Source: Streptomyces sp. NBC_01294 (GTDB lineage: Bacteria > Actinomycetota > Actinomycetes > Streptomycetales > Streptomycetaceae). From it: a stretch of 64,000 nucleotides of DNA. A program made the position numbers and the translations under genes. The notes under the pieces are model-generated. The model was given only the letters and a program-made list of their open reading frames with translations. It did no database searches and was not told the DNA's origin. The stretch covers positions 558,001-622,000 of the forward strand of contig NZ_CP108423.1 of NCBI RefSeq assembly GCF_035917235.1, written 5' to 3'. Below are positions 8,609 to 18,068 of the stretch, piece after piece (position 1 is the first letter of the stretch; each line of letters begins with the position of its first letter).

Positions 8609-10468
8609 ATGCGCACCCACTATCCCCGTACACCGCATCTGCCCTGGTCCCCCGGGGCGGCGGCGGACGACGTCCGGGCCGTGAGTCTGGCCGGGCTGGC
8701 AGGGCGCGAGGTCGTCGTGACGGAGAAGCTCGACGGGGAGAACACCACCCTCTACGCGGACGGCCTGCACGCGCGGTCGCTCGACTCGGCGCACCACCCC
8801 TCGCGGGCGTGGGTCAAGGGCCTCCAGGGCCGGATCGGCTCCGGGATCCCAGCCGGTTGGCGGGTGTGCGGGGAGAACCTGTACGCCCGGCACTCGATCC
8901 CCTACGAGGACCTGGACAGCTGGTTCTACGGGTTCTCGGTGTGGGACGGGGACCACTGCCTTGACTGGGACCGGACGGTACGGTTCCTGCGGGGCCTGGG
9001 CGTGCCCACCCCGCGCGTGCTGTGGCGCGGCACCTTCGACGAACGCGCCCTGCGCAAGCTGAAGCTCGACACCGCACGGCAGGAGGGCTACGTCGTACGG
9101 ACGGCGGCCGGCTTCGCGCGCGAGGACTTCGGGCGGTGCCTGGCCAAGTGGGTGCGGGGCGGCCACGTACAGACGAGTACGCACTGGATGTTCGCGCAGG
9201 TCGTGCCGAACGGGCTCGGGCCGGCGGCCCCGTTGTGGGCGGTGCGCTCGGGGGCCGAGCCTGATGTGGCCGGGTTGTCCGCCGCCGTCGGGATGCCCGC
9301 GGACGCTGCCGCAGATGGCGTCGGTGCCGCCGATGCGGACGAGGTGGCCGCGGTCGCCGAAGTCGCCGCCCGTGTCGACGGGTCGGGGCGGACCGGCGAG
9401 GACCGGCTGGCCGGTGTGCTGGCCGCCGTGCTGCGCCACGAGCCGCGGGCCCGGATCGCGGCGCGGCTCGCGGCGGGGCCGGTCGGAATGGGGCTCGCGC
9501 GGCGGGTCGGCGACCTGGTCGGGCTGTACCCGTACCTGCAGCAGCCGTTCCCCGACGCGGAGCGGCGGGCCGGGCTGGTGCGGATGGCCGCGGCGGCCGA
9601 TCTCGGGGTGCTGCACGCGCTCGCCGGGGCACTGGCCGACGATCCGCAGGCGCGGGAGTGCGTGGAGTGGTCCGCGCTGTGCGCCGAGGAGGCGGGGCTG
9701 CTGGGCGGCCCGGATCCGCTGGAGTCCTTGCGGGCGGCGCTGCGGGAGCCCTTCGCCGGGCTCGGCGCGGACGCGGCCGACCGCTGCTGGGCGGAGGCCC
9801 GGCGGGCGTTCGGCCAGGGCAGGATCGCGGGCGCGCGGCTCGGCTGGGGTCCCGGTGTCAGCTGCGGCGTCGTCGAGGAGGCGGTGGCGGCGACGTGGCA
9901 GTGGCGCGACGGAACGTTTCCCCGGCTGGTGCAGCTGTGCGGGCCCTCGGGCAGCGGGAAGAGCACCTTCGGCCGCGGCCTGGCGGGCGTGGACGCGTAC
10001 GTCAGTCTTGACGACCTGCGCACCGCCCGGGGTTCCCGGGCGGACCAGCGGGCCAACGCGGAGGTGCTGGGCGAGGGCCTGGACCGCCTCGACGCCGCGC
10101 TGGCCCGCGGCGGGACGGTGGTGTGGGACGCCACCTCGCTCACCGACCAGCAGCGCGGGCTCGCCGGCTCGGTCGCCCAGCGCCGGCGCGCGCTGGTCAC
10201 CCACGCGGTGGTGCTGGTCGAGGAGGCCGAGCTGCTGCGGCGCAACGCCGTCCGCCCGCATCCGGTGCCGCAGCAGGTGCTGACCTCGCAGCTGCACCGG
10301 TTCAGCCCGCCGTACGCCGGTCAGGCGCACCGCACGTGGTACATCGGTGCGGGCGGCGGCATCGAGGACACGGCGGGCGGCCTCGCGGACAGCGACCTGA
10401 CGGGCGGCGGCCTGACGGGCGGCGGCCTCACAGACGCCGGCCCGGTCACGGGACGGGGGGAGTACTGA
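8609..10468 (+). CDS. RNA ligase-polynucleotide kinase fusion
   Basis: Predicted RNA-repair enzyme of 619 residues that seals RNA ends and phosphorylates 5'-OH termini. The N-terminal half is a nucleotidyltransferase ligase: motif I TEKLDGEN (AMP-accepting Lys40), [11 protein letters not shown] as motif III, EGYVVRT as motif IV and LAKWV as motif V. It resembles T4-type RNA ligases rather than DNA ligases. A helical linker region follows, then an AAA_33/PNK-type kinase with Walker [10 protein letters not shown] (about 445-453) and [13 protein letters not shown] at 8609 has AGGAG upstream. The stop codon TGA shares its A with the ATG of the next gene, so the two are translationally coupled. 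Ligase plus kinase in one chain mirrors T4 Pnkp/Rnl logic. Confidence 0.9.
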   Translation: MRTHYPRTPHLPWSPGAAADDVRAVSLAGLAGREVVVTEKLDGENTTLYADGLHARSLDSAHHPSRAWVKGLQGRIGSGIPAGWRVCGENLYARHSIPYEDLDSWFYGFSVWDGDHCLDWDRTVRFLRGLGVPTPRVLWRGTFDERALRKLKLDTARQEGYVVRTAAGFAREDFGRCLAKWVRGGHVQTSTHWMFAQVVPNGLGPAAPLWAVRSGAEPDVAGLSAAVGMPADAAADGVGAADADEVAAVAEVAARVDGSGRTGEDRLAGVLAAVLRHEPRARIAARLAAGPVGMGLARRVGDLVGLYPYLQQPFPDAERRAGLVRMAAAADLGVLHALAGALADDPQARECVEWSALCAEEAGLLGGPDPLESLRAALREPFAGLGADAADRCWAEARRAFGQGRIAGARLGWGPGVSCGVVEEAVAATWQWRDGTFPRLVQLCGPSGSGKSTFGRGLAGVDAYVSLDDLRTARGSRADQRANAEVLGEGLDRLDAALARGGTVVWDATSLTDQQRGLAGSVAQRRRALVTHAVVLVEEAELLRRNAVRPHPVPQQVLTSQLHRFSPPYAGQAHRTWYIGAGGGIEDTAGGLADSDLTGGGLTGGGLTDAGPVTGRGEY

Positions 10469-13404
10469 TGCGCACGAGCGAGGAGCTCTACCACCAGGTC
10501 CGCTGGGACGCCCGGTTCGATCCGGCGCGGTTCGTGCTCGGGCTGCTCCAGCGCGGGGCGCCGCCCAAGCGCGTCCCGCTGCCCTCCTTCGTGCCCGGCG
10601 GCGACATCCCCTGGCACCGGGTGCTCTTCGTCGAAGCCGACGGCGAGCTGGTGTGGGACCGGGCCACGGGCGTGGACCGGATCGACGTCACCGCGGCGGG
10701 GCGGGTGCGCGATCCGCGCCTGCTGCGGGCCCCGTTCTTCAGCGCGCGGACCGCGCACGCCTGGGATCCCGCGGGCGGCGGCGCCTGGCGGCCCGTGGAG
10801 CCGGGACCCCGGAGCGGGGCGGCGGCCCCCGCCGCGGTGCGGCTGCTGACGTGGAACACGCTCTGGGACCGGTACGACGCCCCGCGCATCGCCACCGCCC
10901 GGCGCAGGCCCCTGCTCCTGGCCGATCTGGCGGCCGCCGACGCCGATGTCATCGCGCTGCAGGAGGCCGAGCCCGAGCTGGTCCGCATGCTGCTGGCGGA
11001 GCAGTGGGTGCGGGCCGGGTACACCCTCGGCACGGATCCGGCCGGCCGGGACGTCGCCGAGTGCGGGCTGCTGGTGCTGAGCCGGCTGCCGGTGCGGGAG
11101 GCGGGGCTGCATCTGCTCGGCCCGCACAAGGCGGTCACCGCCGTTACGGTGGACACCGCGGCCGGCCCGCTGGTCGTCGCCAACACCCACCTGACCAGCG
11201 ACCACACCGAGAACGGGCACGTGCGGCGGGATGCCGAACTGGCGCGGCTCGCCGAGGGTCTCGGCGGCATCGAAGCCGCGGTGGCGCTGCTCGGCGACTT
11301 CAACGACGGCCGCCACGGGGCCGAGGGGCCGGCGGCCGCGCTCGGCATGCGGGACGCCTGGAGCGACGTACACGGTGCGGCGGACGGTACGCCGACCTTC
11401 GATCCGGTGGCCAACCCGCTGGCCGCGGTGGGCTCGCTGACGGGGCGGGCGGCCCGGCTGGACCGGATCCTGCTGGGCTCCACGGGGGCGCGGGTGACGA
11501 GGGCCGCGCTGCGCGGGGACGCCCCGGCCCCGGACGGACTGTTCATCTCCGACCACTTCGGGGTGGAGGCCACGCTGGAGTTCGGCGCGCGGGACGGCGG
11601 GCCCGCACCGCTGGACGTCCCGGCGACCGCGCGGACGGCGGTGGCGTGGCTGCCTCCGCACCTCCCGGACGCGGTACGGCAGGTGCGGCGCGAGCACGAC
11701 CCGCAGGCCGGCCGCTGGCCCGCGCACGTGAACCTGCTGTTCGGCTTCGTGCCGGAGTCCTCCTTCGCCGAGGCCCTGCCGCTGCTGGCCGAAGCGGCCG
11801 CGGAGACCGGGCCGTTCGAGGCCCGGCTGGAGGGCGTGCACAGCTTCGGGCACCGCGAGGAAGCCACCGTCTGGCTGGACCCGGCGGCGGCCGGTGAGGC
11901 GCCGTGGCAGGAGCTTCGGCGTGCGCTGGCGGAGCGGTTCCCGGGGTGCCGGGGGCGCGCGGACGGGCAGCAGGGCTACACCCCGCATCTGACGCTGGGG
12001 CGCAGCCGGGACCCGCAGCGGGCGGTCGCGGCCCTCGCTGCGCGGCTCGCCGGCGGGGTGACCGTACGGGTCGGGGAGCTGGCCGTGCTCTCGCGGCGCG
12101 GGGACGGGCCGATGCGGGTCCGGGCGACGGTGGCGCTGGGGACGGGCGAGGTCCGCTGGGCGCCGGAACCCGGACACGAGCACGGGCCCGACCGTCCGTG
12201 GACGCACCGGCCCGAGCACGGGCCAGGGCACGCGCCGAGCGACGCGTCAGGGCACCCGCCAGAGCGGCCAGCCGCGGCTGCGCCGCCCGGTCACGCCGAG
12301 TCGGTCACCGCACGCATCCGGGCTGCCCTGGGCGGGGCGGAGGTGTACCTGGCCGGGTCCCGCCGCATGGGCTGCGCCCTGCCGGACGCCGACCTGGACC
12401 TGGTGGCCGCGCTGCCCGGGCCGGCCGATCTCGCCGGGCTGCGGGACCGGTTGGCGGCGGCCCTGCCCGAGGCCGGGCGGCCGCGCGAGGTCACCGGCGC
12501 GCGGGTGCCGGGGCTGCGCTTCCGCGTCGGGGCGCTGTCCGTGGATCTGGTCGCGGTCTCCACCGGCGGGCTGGATCCGGCGGAGGCGGTGGCCCGGCGG
12601 GCCGAGCTGGGTGAGGCGGCCGCCGTCGCGCTGAGCGCGGTGAGCGACGCCGACGCCGTACGGCGAGCCGTGGGCGCGGAGCACGCCGCGTTCGCCGGGC
12701 TGGCGCGGGAGGTGAAGGCGTGGGCCCGGTCCCGGGGACTGGACTCGGCGCCGTTCGGCGGGCTGCCCGGGCTGGCCTGGGCGGTCCTCGCGGCGCGCAC
12801 GGTCCAGGAGGCCGGGGCGCTGCCGCCCGGCGCCCTGCTGCGGGAGTTCTTCGGCAGGTGGGCCGCATGGGACTGGCGGGAGCCGGTCGAACTCTCGCCC
12901 TCGCTCCCCGGGACGGCGGACGGGCCGGGTCCGGTCACGGTCCTCACCCCCTCGGAGCCGGTGCGCAGTTGCACGGCCCAGGTGGGACCGGGCCTGCGCG
13001 ACCTGCTGGTCCAGGAGTTGTACGGGGCCTGGGAGCTGCTGGAGGCCGGGGGCGGGGACGCCGCGCTGGCCCTCTCCCCGCCGCCGGTGCACCGTCGGCA
13101 CGCCGCCTGGGCGGTGGTGACGGTACGGACGCCCGACGGGGAGTTCGAGGAGACCCTGGGCCGGGTGCGCGGACGGCTGCGGGCACTGCTCGGGGCCCTG
13201 GAGCAGGCCGGTGTCACGGACGCGCACGCCTGGCCCCGCCCCTTCTCGTCCGGCCCGGGCCTGGCCCGCTACGCGATCGGCCTCGGGGCCACCCCTCCGG
13301 ACGCGGCGGTCCTCGCCGCCCTGGCCGACCCCTGGAGGGCCGGCCTGCCGGGCGTCGAGGTGGCCTGGGCGGCCTGCGGCGACGTGCCGGACCTGAGCGC
13401 CTGA
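10468..13404 (+). CDS. MJ1316-EEP-2H-poly(A)-polymerase-like RNA-repair fusion
   Basis: The 978-residue protein has four recognisable modules. Residues 1-75 are an MJ1316 (formerly DUF504) domain ([28 protein letters not shown]), predicted to recognise cyclic RNA ends. About 125-370 is an endonuclease/exonuclease/phosphatase domain ([36 protein letters not shown]). About 385-560 is a 2H phosphoesterase with His motifs near 420 (HVNLLFGF) and 507 (HLTLGR), expected to open 2',3'-cyclic phosphates. About 615-978 is a polymerase-beta/poly(A)-polymerase-like unit with GSRRMG near 629 and DADLDL near 641. The gene order and overlap with the ligase-kinase gene indicate one pathway that cleans, extends and reseals broken RNA. 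Confidence 0.88.
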   Translation: MRTSEELYHQVRWDARFDPARFVLGLLQRGAPPKRVPLPSFVPGGDIPWHRVLFVEADGELVWDRATGVDRIDVTAAGRVRDPRLLRAPFFSARTAHAWDPAGGGAWRPVEPGPRSGAAAPAAVRLLTWNTLWDRYDAPRIATARRRPLLLADLAAADADVIALQEAEPELVRMLLAEQWVRAGYTLGTDPAGRDVAECGLLVLSRLPVREAGLHLLGPHKAVTAVTVDTAAGPLVVANTHLTSDHTENGHVRRDAELARLAEGLGGIEAAVALLGDFNDGRHGAEGPAAALGMRDAWSDVHGAADGTPTFDPVANPLAAVGSLTGRAARLDRILLGSTGARVTRAALRGDAPAPDGLFISDHFGVEATLEFGARDGGPAPLDVPATARTAVAWLPPHLPDAVRQVRREHDPQAGRWPAHVNLLFGFVPESSFAEALPLLAEAAAETGPFEARLEGVHSFGHREEATVWLDPAAAGEAPWQELRRALAERFPGCRGRADGQQGYTPHLTLGRSRDPQRAVAALAARLAGGVTVRVGELAVLSRRGDGPMRVRATVALGTGEVRWAPEPGHEHGPDRPWTHRPEHGPGHAPSDASGHPPERPAAAAPPGHAESVTARIRAALGGAEVYLAGSRRMGCALPDADLDLVAALPGPADLAGLRDRLAAALPEAGRPREVTGARVPGLRFRVGALSVDLVAVSTGGLDPAEAVARRAELGEAAAVALSAVSDADAVRRAVGAEHAAFAGLAREVKAWARSRGLDSAPFGGLPGLAWAVLAARTVQEAGALPPGALLREFFGRWAAWDWREPVELSPSLPGTADGPGPVTVLTPSEPVRSCTAQVGPGLRDLLVQELYGAWELLEAGGGDAALALSPPPVHRRHAAWAVVTVRTPDGEFEETLGRVRGRLRALLGALEQAGVTDAHAWPRPFSSGPGLARYAIGLGATPPDAAVLAALADPWRAGLPGVEVAWAACGDVPDLSA

Positions 13405-13422
13405 AGCCGGCGGCGCGAGAGG

Positions 13423-14373
13423 TCAGAGCTCGACGACGATCTTTCCGGCCGTGTGCCCGCCCTGGCTCAGTTCGAAGGCCGCCGCCAGCTCGGCCAGCGG
13501 GAAGGTCTTGGCGACCGGCACCTTCAGCTGTCCGCTGTCGGCGAGCTTGCCGAGCGCGGCCAGGTCGCTGCCGACCGGGCGGACCCACATCCACTCGCCG
13601 CCCGATCCGAGCACGCTGGGGTCTGCGATGGAGGCGTGCCGGCCGTCGTTGTGGAGCACTTCGCGGGTGACGCTCCCGACGCCGCCGACGAAGTCCGCGA
13701 CGACGGTGGGCCCGTCGGGCACCAGGGCACGCACGCGGTCCGCCAGCCCGTCTCCGTACGCGACGGGTTCGCCGCCGAGTTCGCGCACCCGGTCGTGGTT
13801 GCGGGGGGAGGCGGTGCCGATGACACGGGCGCCCAGCGAGCGGGCGATCTGCACGGCGAGGGAGCCGACGCCCCCGGCGGCGCCGTGGATGAGGACGGTG
13901 TCGTCCTTGCCGGTGCCGAGGCGGGTGAGCACCTGGTAGGCGGTGAGCCCGGCGAGCGGGAGGCCCGCGGCCTCGGCCCAGTCGAGCGAGGCGGGCTTGT
14001 GCGCGAGGGCGCGTACGGGCACGGTCACGAACTCGGCGAAGGTCCCGCCGTGCACGTAGTCCTTGCGGGCGTACGCCATGACCTCGTCGCCCTCGGCGTA
14101 CTCGGGGACGTCGATGCCGACCCGCTCGACGGTCCCGGCCACGTCCCACCCGGGGATCACCGGGTAGATGACGTCCATCAGGCCGTCCAGCCCGCCCGCC
14201 ATGATCTTCCAGTCGACGGGGTTGACGGCGGCGCACTTGACCCGGACGAGGACCTCGCCGGGGCCGAGCTTGGGCAGCGGCAGCCGGATCTCGGAGAGCA
14301 CCTCCGTCCCGCCGTACGTCTCGTACGCCATCGCCCGCATGGTTGCCCGGCTGCTCTGGTCCGACTGGGACAT
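13423..14373 (-). CDS. NADP-dependent quinone-oxidoreductase-like zinc-free MDR protein
   Basis: Medium-chain reductase of 316 residues. The N-terminal GroES-like domain has NPVDWKIMAGG and PVIPGWDVAGTVERVG. The nucleotide-binding domain has the Rossmann motif GAAGGVGSLAVQIARSLGA. Cysteine zinc ligands are absent, so it belongs to the quinone oxidoreductase-like group, which reduces quinones or enones with NADPH. The start at 14373 (MSQSDQSS) has GGAGAGG eight bases upstream; ATG at 14340 is an alternative. It sits between the converging arms of the RNA-repair locus but reads as an ordinary metabolic gene, and I infer no role in repair. Confidence 0.85.
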   Translation of the reverse strand: MSQSDQSSRATMRAMAYETYGGTEVLSEIRLPLPKLGPGEVLVRVKCAAVNPVDWKIMAGGLDGLMDVIYPVIPGWDVAGTVERVGIDVPEYAEGDEVMAYARKDYVHGGTFAEFVTVPVRALAHKPASLDWAEAAGLPLAGLTAYQVLTRLGTGKDDTVLIHGAAGGVGSLAVQIARSLGARVIGTASPRNHDRVRELGGEPVAYGDGLADRVRALVPDGPTVVADFVGGVGSVTREVLHNDGRHASIADPSVLGSGGEWMWVRPVGSDLAALGKLADSGQLKVPVAKTFPLAELAAAFELSQGGHTAGKIVVEL

Positions 14374-14463
14374 GTACCCGACCTCTCCGTGTGCTGGTGG
14401 ACCCCGCCCCGGGCCCATCCCACCACGCACGCCGCGCCCGCCCCAAGAGGCGGGCGGGCGCGG

Positions 14464-14575
14464 CGCGGCGTGGCGCGGGCGCGGCGTGGCGCGGGCGCGG
14501 CGTGGCGCGGGCGCGGCGTGGCGCGGGCGCGGCGTGGCGCGGGCGCGGCGTGGCGCGGGCGCGGCGTGGCGCGGG
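14464..14575. repeat. 16-bp minisatellite, seven units
   Basis: The unit GCGCGGCGTGGCGCGG is repeated seven times almost perfectly, with CGTGG recurring every 16 bp. It lies upstream of the oxidoreductase gene and downstream of the HD gene. As 16 is not a multiple of three, it cannot be an in-frame protein repeat. It is noncoding as far as I can see. Confidence 0.9.
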
Positions 14576-14634
14576 GCCCGGGCGCGGACACAGGCGCGGT
14601 GCCGTACGGCCCGGCCGGTCAGGCGGGCGGCCGG

Positions 14635-15231
14635 TCAGGCGTGCACGGGAAAGGCGGCCTGGAAGCCGAGCCGCCCGTCCGCCCCCTCGGCGATCCGCCC
14701 CAGCACCCCGTCCAGCTCCAGGTACGCCGCCCAGCGCTCGGTGCCGGCCGCCGCGGCCAGGCGGTCCACCAGGAGGTCCTCCAGGCCCTGGACCCGCTTG
14801 CCCTTCCACACCTTGTCGGCGACGCTGACCAGCAACTCCTCGACGCTCACGCCGTCGTCGTCCCATGCGGCGTGCGTCGCGGCGAACCGGGCCCGGTCCT
14901 CGGTGAACCCGTGCGCGAGCAGGAGTTCCCGGCCCGCCGGCTCGTGCGCGGAGCCCGGCCCGCTCAGTTCGGCGGTGTGCACCGCCTTGCCGATGTCGTG
15001 CGTGGCCGCCCCGAACAACACGGCCTCGCGGTCGAAGGCCAGGGCCGGGCAGTGCCCCGCCAGCCAGTCCGCGAGCTCGTGCGCGACGTCGTGCACGAGC
15101 CGCAGGTGCGCGGCCAGCCGGGGCGGGGCGGCCAGCGTGCGCAACAGCGCGGACACGGCCGGCGGCAGCGGTCGCAGCGGCGGTTCTCCCCGGGCGTCGA
15201 GCGCCCGGGACAGGGCATCGGTGGTGGGCAT
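14635..15231 (-). CDS. HD-domain phosphohydrolase of the RNA-repair locus
   Basis: The 198-residue protein has the HD-fold metal motif: H47-D48 region (RLVHDVAHEL), the HD pair H78-D79 in GAATHDIGKAVH, a later His in THAAWDDDG, and an Asp in LVSVADKVWKGKR. HD proteins remove phosphate groups from nucleotides. Next to RNA ligases the natural substrate would be an RNA-end phosphate, but that is inference. It lies 66 bp downstream of the Rnl5-type ligase on the same strand and is probably co-transcribed. The start is ambiguous: ATG 15231 is chosen here, but GTG at 15255, inside a perfect palindrome, is also open. Confidence 0.8.
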   Translation of the reverse strand: MPTTDALSRALDARGEPPLRPLPPAVSALLRTLAAPPRLAAHLRLVHDVAHELADWLAGHCPALAFDREAVLFGAATHDIGKAVHTAELSGPGSAHEPAGRELLLAHGFTEDRARFAATHAAWDDDGVSVEELLVSVADKVWKGKRVQGLEDLLVDRLAAAAGTERWAAYLELDGVLGRIAEGADGRLGFQAAFPVHA

Positions 15232-15243
15232 CAGATCACCGTA

Positions 15244-15259
15244 GGGGGTGATCACCCCC
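15244..15259. promoter_or_regulatory. 16-bp perfect palindrome before the HD gene
   Basis: GGGGGTGATCACCCCC is perfectly self-complementary and lies 13 bp upstream of the chosen ATG. It could be an operator or, in mRNA, a hairpin that hides the ribosome binding region between the ligase and HD genes. Confidence 0.5.
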
Positions 15260-15297
15260 CACGGCTCCGACGGCTCCGAAATCCGACCCCGTTCCGG

Positions 15298-16374
15298 TCA
15301 CTCGTACTCCGTGCCGCCCTTGCGCGTCAGGTACGCCGGACTGACCGCCTTGGCGATCGCGCGGCCGCCCACCACCGGGCTGTACCGCTCCGTCGACGAC
15401 CGGATGACGACCCCCTCCCGCAGGTGCGCCTCCCGCCCGGACACGGTCTCGCGGCCGCTCGCCAGCTCCAGCACCGTGTCGAGCCCGTACGGGCCCTCGT
15501 ACAACCGTGGCACCAGCGGCAGTTCACCGTCCTCCAGGACGACGGCCGGGTCCAGCCAGCGCACCTGTCCGTCGATCTCGGCGGACACGTCGAAGACGGC
15601 GTACCCGGGCGGCGTGTCGGCGGTGCGCACGTCGGTCCCGTACGACAGGTCCTGGACGCCCGCGCCGTACACCTCGGCGAAGATCCCGACGCGGGTCGCG
15701 CCGAGCCGGGCCGCCAGGGCCGCCGCGACGGCCGGCACGCCGTGGCCGCGGACGGCACGCCAGTAGACGTTGCGCTCGTCCTCCTTGAGCGCCAGCCCCT
15801 TCGAGCCGAATCCCTTGGAGGAGACGAGGCACCGCTCGTCCTCGGCCAGGTACGTGAACAGGCAGGCGGTGCCGTGCAGTTTCTCGGTGAGGACGACCGG
15901 CTCGCCGGACTCGAAGATGTGCGGGTAGCGCTGGAGGTTCTCGATGTCGACCCACGGCAGCAGGTCGGCGGCCGCTTCGACGTCACCGTCCATGGTGGTG
16001 GGGACGGGCGGGGCCCATTTGGTGATGCCGAGCAGCTCCGCGAAGTCCGTGCCCTCCTTGGCCGCTTGCGCCAGGTCGACGTCGGCGAGGGCGCGCGGCC
16101 TGCACACCAGTCCCTGCGAGAGCTCGCCGCGCAGCCGGACCGCCTTGACCCGGTCGGCGGAGCTGCCGGACAGCCGCCCGGTGAGGCCCAGTTCCTCGAT
16201 CAGGGCGGCGGGCAGCACGGCCTGTTCGGGTATGTAGAGCGCGAACTCGCCGGTGCGGTAGGCCCCCTTGGCGATGACGGCCCGGTACAGGCCCACCTGG
16301 GCCAGTTCCAACGCATCGGCGTTCGGGTGCTCATGGACGGTCAGTTCTTCGGCGGTTACTCGCAGAGTGGACAT
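15298..16374 (-). CDS. RNA ligase, DraRnl (Rnl5) type
   Basis: The 358-residue protein has an N-terminal OB-like domain (about 1-120) before the nucleotidyltransferase domain, the order typical of Deinococcus radiodurans RNA ligase and not of T4-type ligases. Motif I is TEKLHGTA with the AMP-accepting Lys at 165. The KxHG variant is characteristic of this clade. Further motifs are GIFAEVYG (III), EGVVIRSS (IV) and KAVSPAYLTRK (V). Rnl5 enzymes seal 3'-OH/5'-PO4 nicks in duplexes where the 3' side is RNA. GGGAG precedes the ATG by about 7 bp. It forms a - strand unit with the HD gene and converges on the ligase-kinase operon, so the locus has two different RNA ligases. Confidence 0.9.
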   Translation of the reverse strand: MSTLRVTAEELTVHEHPNADALELAQVGLYRAVIAKGAYRTGEFALYIPEQAVLPAALIEELGLTGRLSGSSADRVKAVRLRGELSQGLVCRPRALADVDLAQAAKEGTDFAELLGITKWAPPVPTTMDGDVEAAADLLPWVDIENLQRYPHIFESGEPVVLTEKLHGTACLFTYLAEDERCLVSSKGFGSKGLALKEDERNVYWRAVRGHGVPAVAAALAARLGATRVGIFAEVYGAGVQDLSYGTDVRTADTPPGYAVFDVSAEIDGQVRWLDPAVVLEDGELPLVPRLYEGPYGLDTVLELASGRETVSGREAHLREGVVIRSSTERYSPVVGGRAIAKAVSPAYLTRKGGTEYE

Positions 16375-16552
16375 GGAGGTCTCCCACGGTCGTCACGGAC
16401 GCGGCCGACGTCCGGTGGTGCGGCGCGTCGGTGACGACCACTGTCCGTTCCACCATTTCCGCTGGTCCAGCGATTATCACGGTGTTAGCCTGCGCCACCG
16501 TGCGGGCGACCCGGTCGTCCGTGCTCCGCGTTCCGCGCCCCAGGAGGCTCAT

Positions 16553-17296
16553 ATGTCACGTCGTCCGGTCACCGTCGTCACCGGCGGGAGCAGGGGCATC
16601 GGGGCGGCGGCCTGTCTGCGGCTGGCCGCCGACGGGCACGACCTGGTGCTGGGTTACGCCCGCGACGAGGTGGCGGCCGAGTCCGTCGCCGCGCGCGTAC
16701 GCTCGGCCGGGGCCCGCTGTGTGACCGTACGCGGTGACACCTCCGAGGAGTGTGCCGTGGAGCGGCTGTTCGACATCGCGGGCGCCGAACTCGGCACGGT
16801 GACCGGGCTGGTCAACAACGCCGGGGTGACCGGACCGCTGGGCCGGCTCGCCGACGCCCGGACCGAGGACCTGCGGCGGGTGGTCGAGGTGAACCTCCTC
16901 GGGTACCTGCTGTGCTGCCGCCGGGCCGCCCGGGACATGGCGGAGGCCGGCGGCGGGGCGATCGTGAACGTCTCCTCCGCGGCCGCCACCCTCGGCAGCC
17001 CCGGGGAGTACGTGCACTACGCGGCGACCAAGGCGGCCGTGGACGCGCTGACCGTGGGGCTGTCCAAGGAGCTCGGCCCGGACGGGATCCGGGTCAACGC
17101 CGTGGCGCCCGGCATCATCGAGACCGACATCCACGCGGCGATGGGCGACCCCGACCGCCCGGCCCGGGCCGCCGCCGGGATCCCGCTCGGACGGCCCGGC
17201 CGGCCCGAGGAGATCGCCGGGTCGATCGCCTGGCTGCTCTCCCCGGACGCCTCGTACACGACGGGCACCGTGCTGCGGGTCTCCGGCGGCCACTGA
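16553..17296 (+). CDS. SDR-family oxidoreductase (FabG-like)
   Basis: Classical short-chain dehydrogenase of 247 residues. It has the nucleotide-binding GGSRGIGAAA near residue 12, NNAG in LVNNAGVTGP, the catalytic Ser in VNVSSAAA, the catalytic Tyr/Lys pair in HYAATKAAV, and the C-terminal GIIETDIH and YTTGTVLRVSGGH. It probably uses NADP(H), but the substrate is unknown. AGGAGG lies five bases before ATG. The gene is divergent from the Rnl5 gene over 178 bp and has no obvious operon partner. Confidence 0.88.
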   Translation: MSRRPVTVVTGGSRGIGAAACLRLAADGHDLVLGYARDEVAAESVAARVRSAGARCVTVRGDTSEECAVERLFDIAGAELGTVTGLVNNAGVTGPLGRLADARTEDLRRVVEVNLLGYLLCCRRAARDMAEAGGGAIVNVSSAAATLGSPGEYVHYAATKAAVDALTVGLSKELGPDGIRVNAVAPGIIETDIHAAMGDPDRPARAAAGIPLGRPGRPEEIAGSIAWLLSPDASYTTGTVLRVSGGH

Positions 17297-17320
17297 ACCA
17301 CCGTCGAAGACCTCGCGCTG

Positions 17321-18068
17321 CTACTCCATCGCCGCCCGGGTGGCCGGACCGTAGACGCCCGGGGGGTCGCCCTTGATGGACCGGTCGCGCTGGAGCTGGC
17401 TGACGCCGCGCTTGGTCTGGGCGTCGTAGACGCCGGTGACGGAGACGTACGTGAACCCCTGCCCGTAGAGCATCTCCTGCAGGGAGCGCACCTCGGGCCC
17501 GCTGTCCCCCATCCGCAGGGTTCCCGGAGCCGCCCGCCGGTGACGGGGCCGAGGAGCTCGGCGGGGGCGTCGGCTTCGGGCTCTGGCTCGCGGGCGTGTC
17601 CGAGGCCTCCGCGGCCGTGGGCGCGGCGGACCGTACGGACGCGGTCGGCCCGGGTTCGTCGTCGGCGCCGGGCCCGCCCGGGAGCACCGGCACGGACAGG
17701 TCGGCCGGTGGCGCGGCCCGGGGCGGCTGCGGGTCGGGGCCGGCCGACAGCAGCACCAGGGCGCCCACCGCGAAGAGCGCGAGCAGGGTGAGGACGGCCG
17801 CCGGAAGCCGGCTTCGGCCGGCACGGCCGCGGCTACGGCCGCGGCCCGTGGCGGAGTCCGCGTCACGGCGGTCGGCGGGCGGCGGGGTCGGAGCGGAGGC
17901 GCCGGTGACCGGGCCGCGCGCAGGGCCGGGGAAGGCGAGGGGGCCGGTCTGCGGCCAGGCGGGCGCCGTCGATTGGGGCGGTCGGCCCAAGGGGGCGACG
18001 TACGGGCGTACGAGCAGGTGGTCGTCGGGGACGATCCCGCTCTCATCGGGGTGCTGGGTCTGGGACAT
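17321..18068 (-). pseudogene. Frameshifted membrane-anchored peptidoglycan-binding protein
   Basis: From ATG 18068 the frame encodes a Pro-rich cytoplasmic N-terminus, a basic stretch, one membrane helix (VLTLLALFAVGALVLLSAG) and a Pro/Ser/Thr-rich outer linker. At the run CCGGGAACC near 17522-17527 the sense passes to the next frame. That frame encodes a complete peptidoglycan_binding_1 domain: LRMGDSGPEVRSLQEMLY, TGVYDAQTKRGVSQLQ and VYGPATRAAME. Removing one G rejoins the two parts into a normal anchor-linker-binding-domain protein of about 248 residues. All of it is otherwise well preserved, so a sequencing error or very recent mutation is likely. Confidence 0.75.

Noticed and set aside
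8609..10468. A DNA ligase as alternative for the ligase-kinase protein
   Set aside because: The spacing of motifs I-V and the fused 5'-kinase with P-loop fit RNA-repair ligases; the DNA-ligase OB/BRCT domains are absent.
14464..14575. Regularly spaced repeats as a CRISPR array
   Set aside because: Units are directly adjacent (16-bp period, no spacers) and no cas gene is present.
13453..16434. A very long open frame (993 codons) antisense across the oxidoreductase, HD and Rnl5 genes
   Set aside because: It has no ribosome binding site or recognisable domain and is the mirror of high-GC coding on the other strand; three well-supported genes lie opposite.
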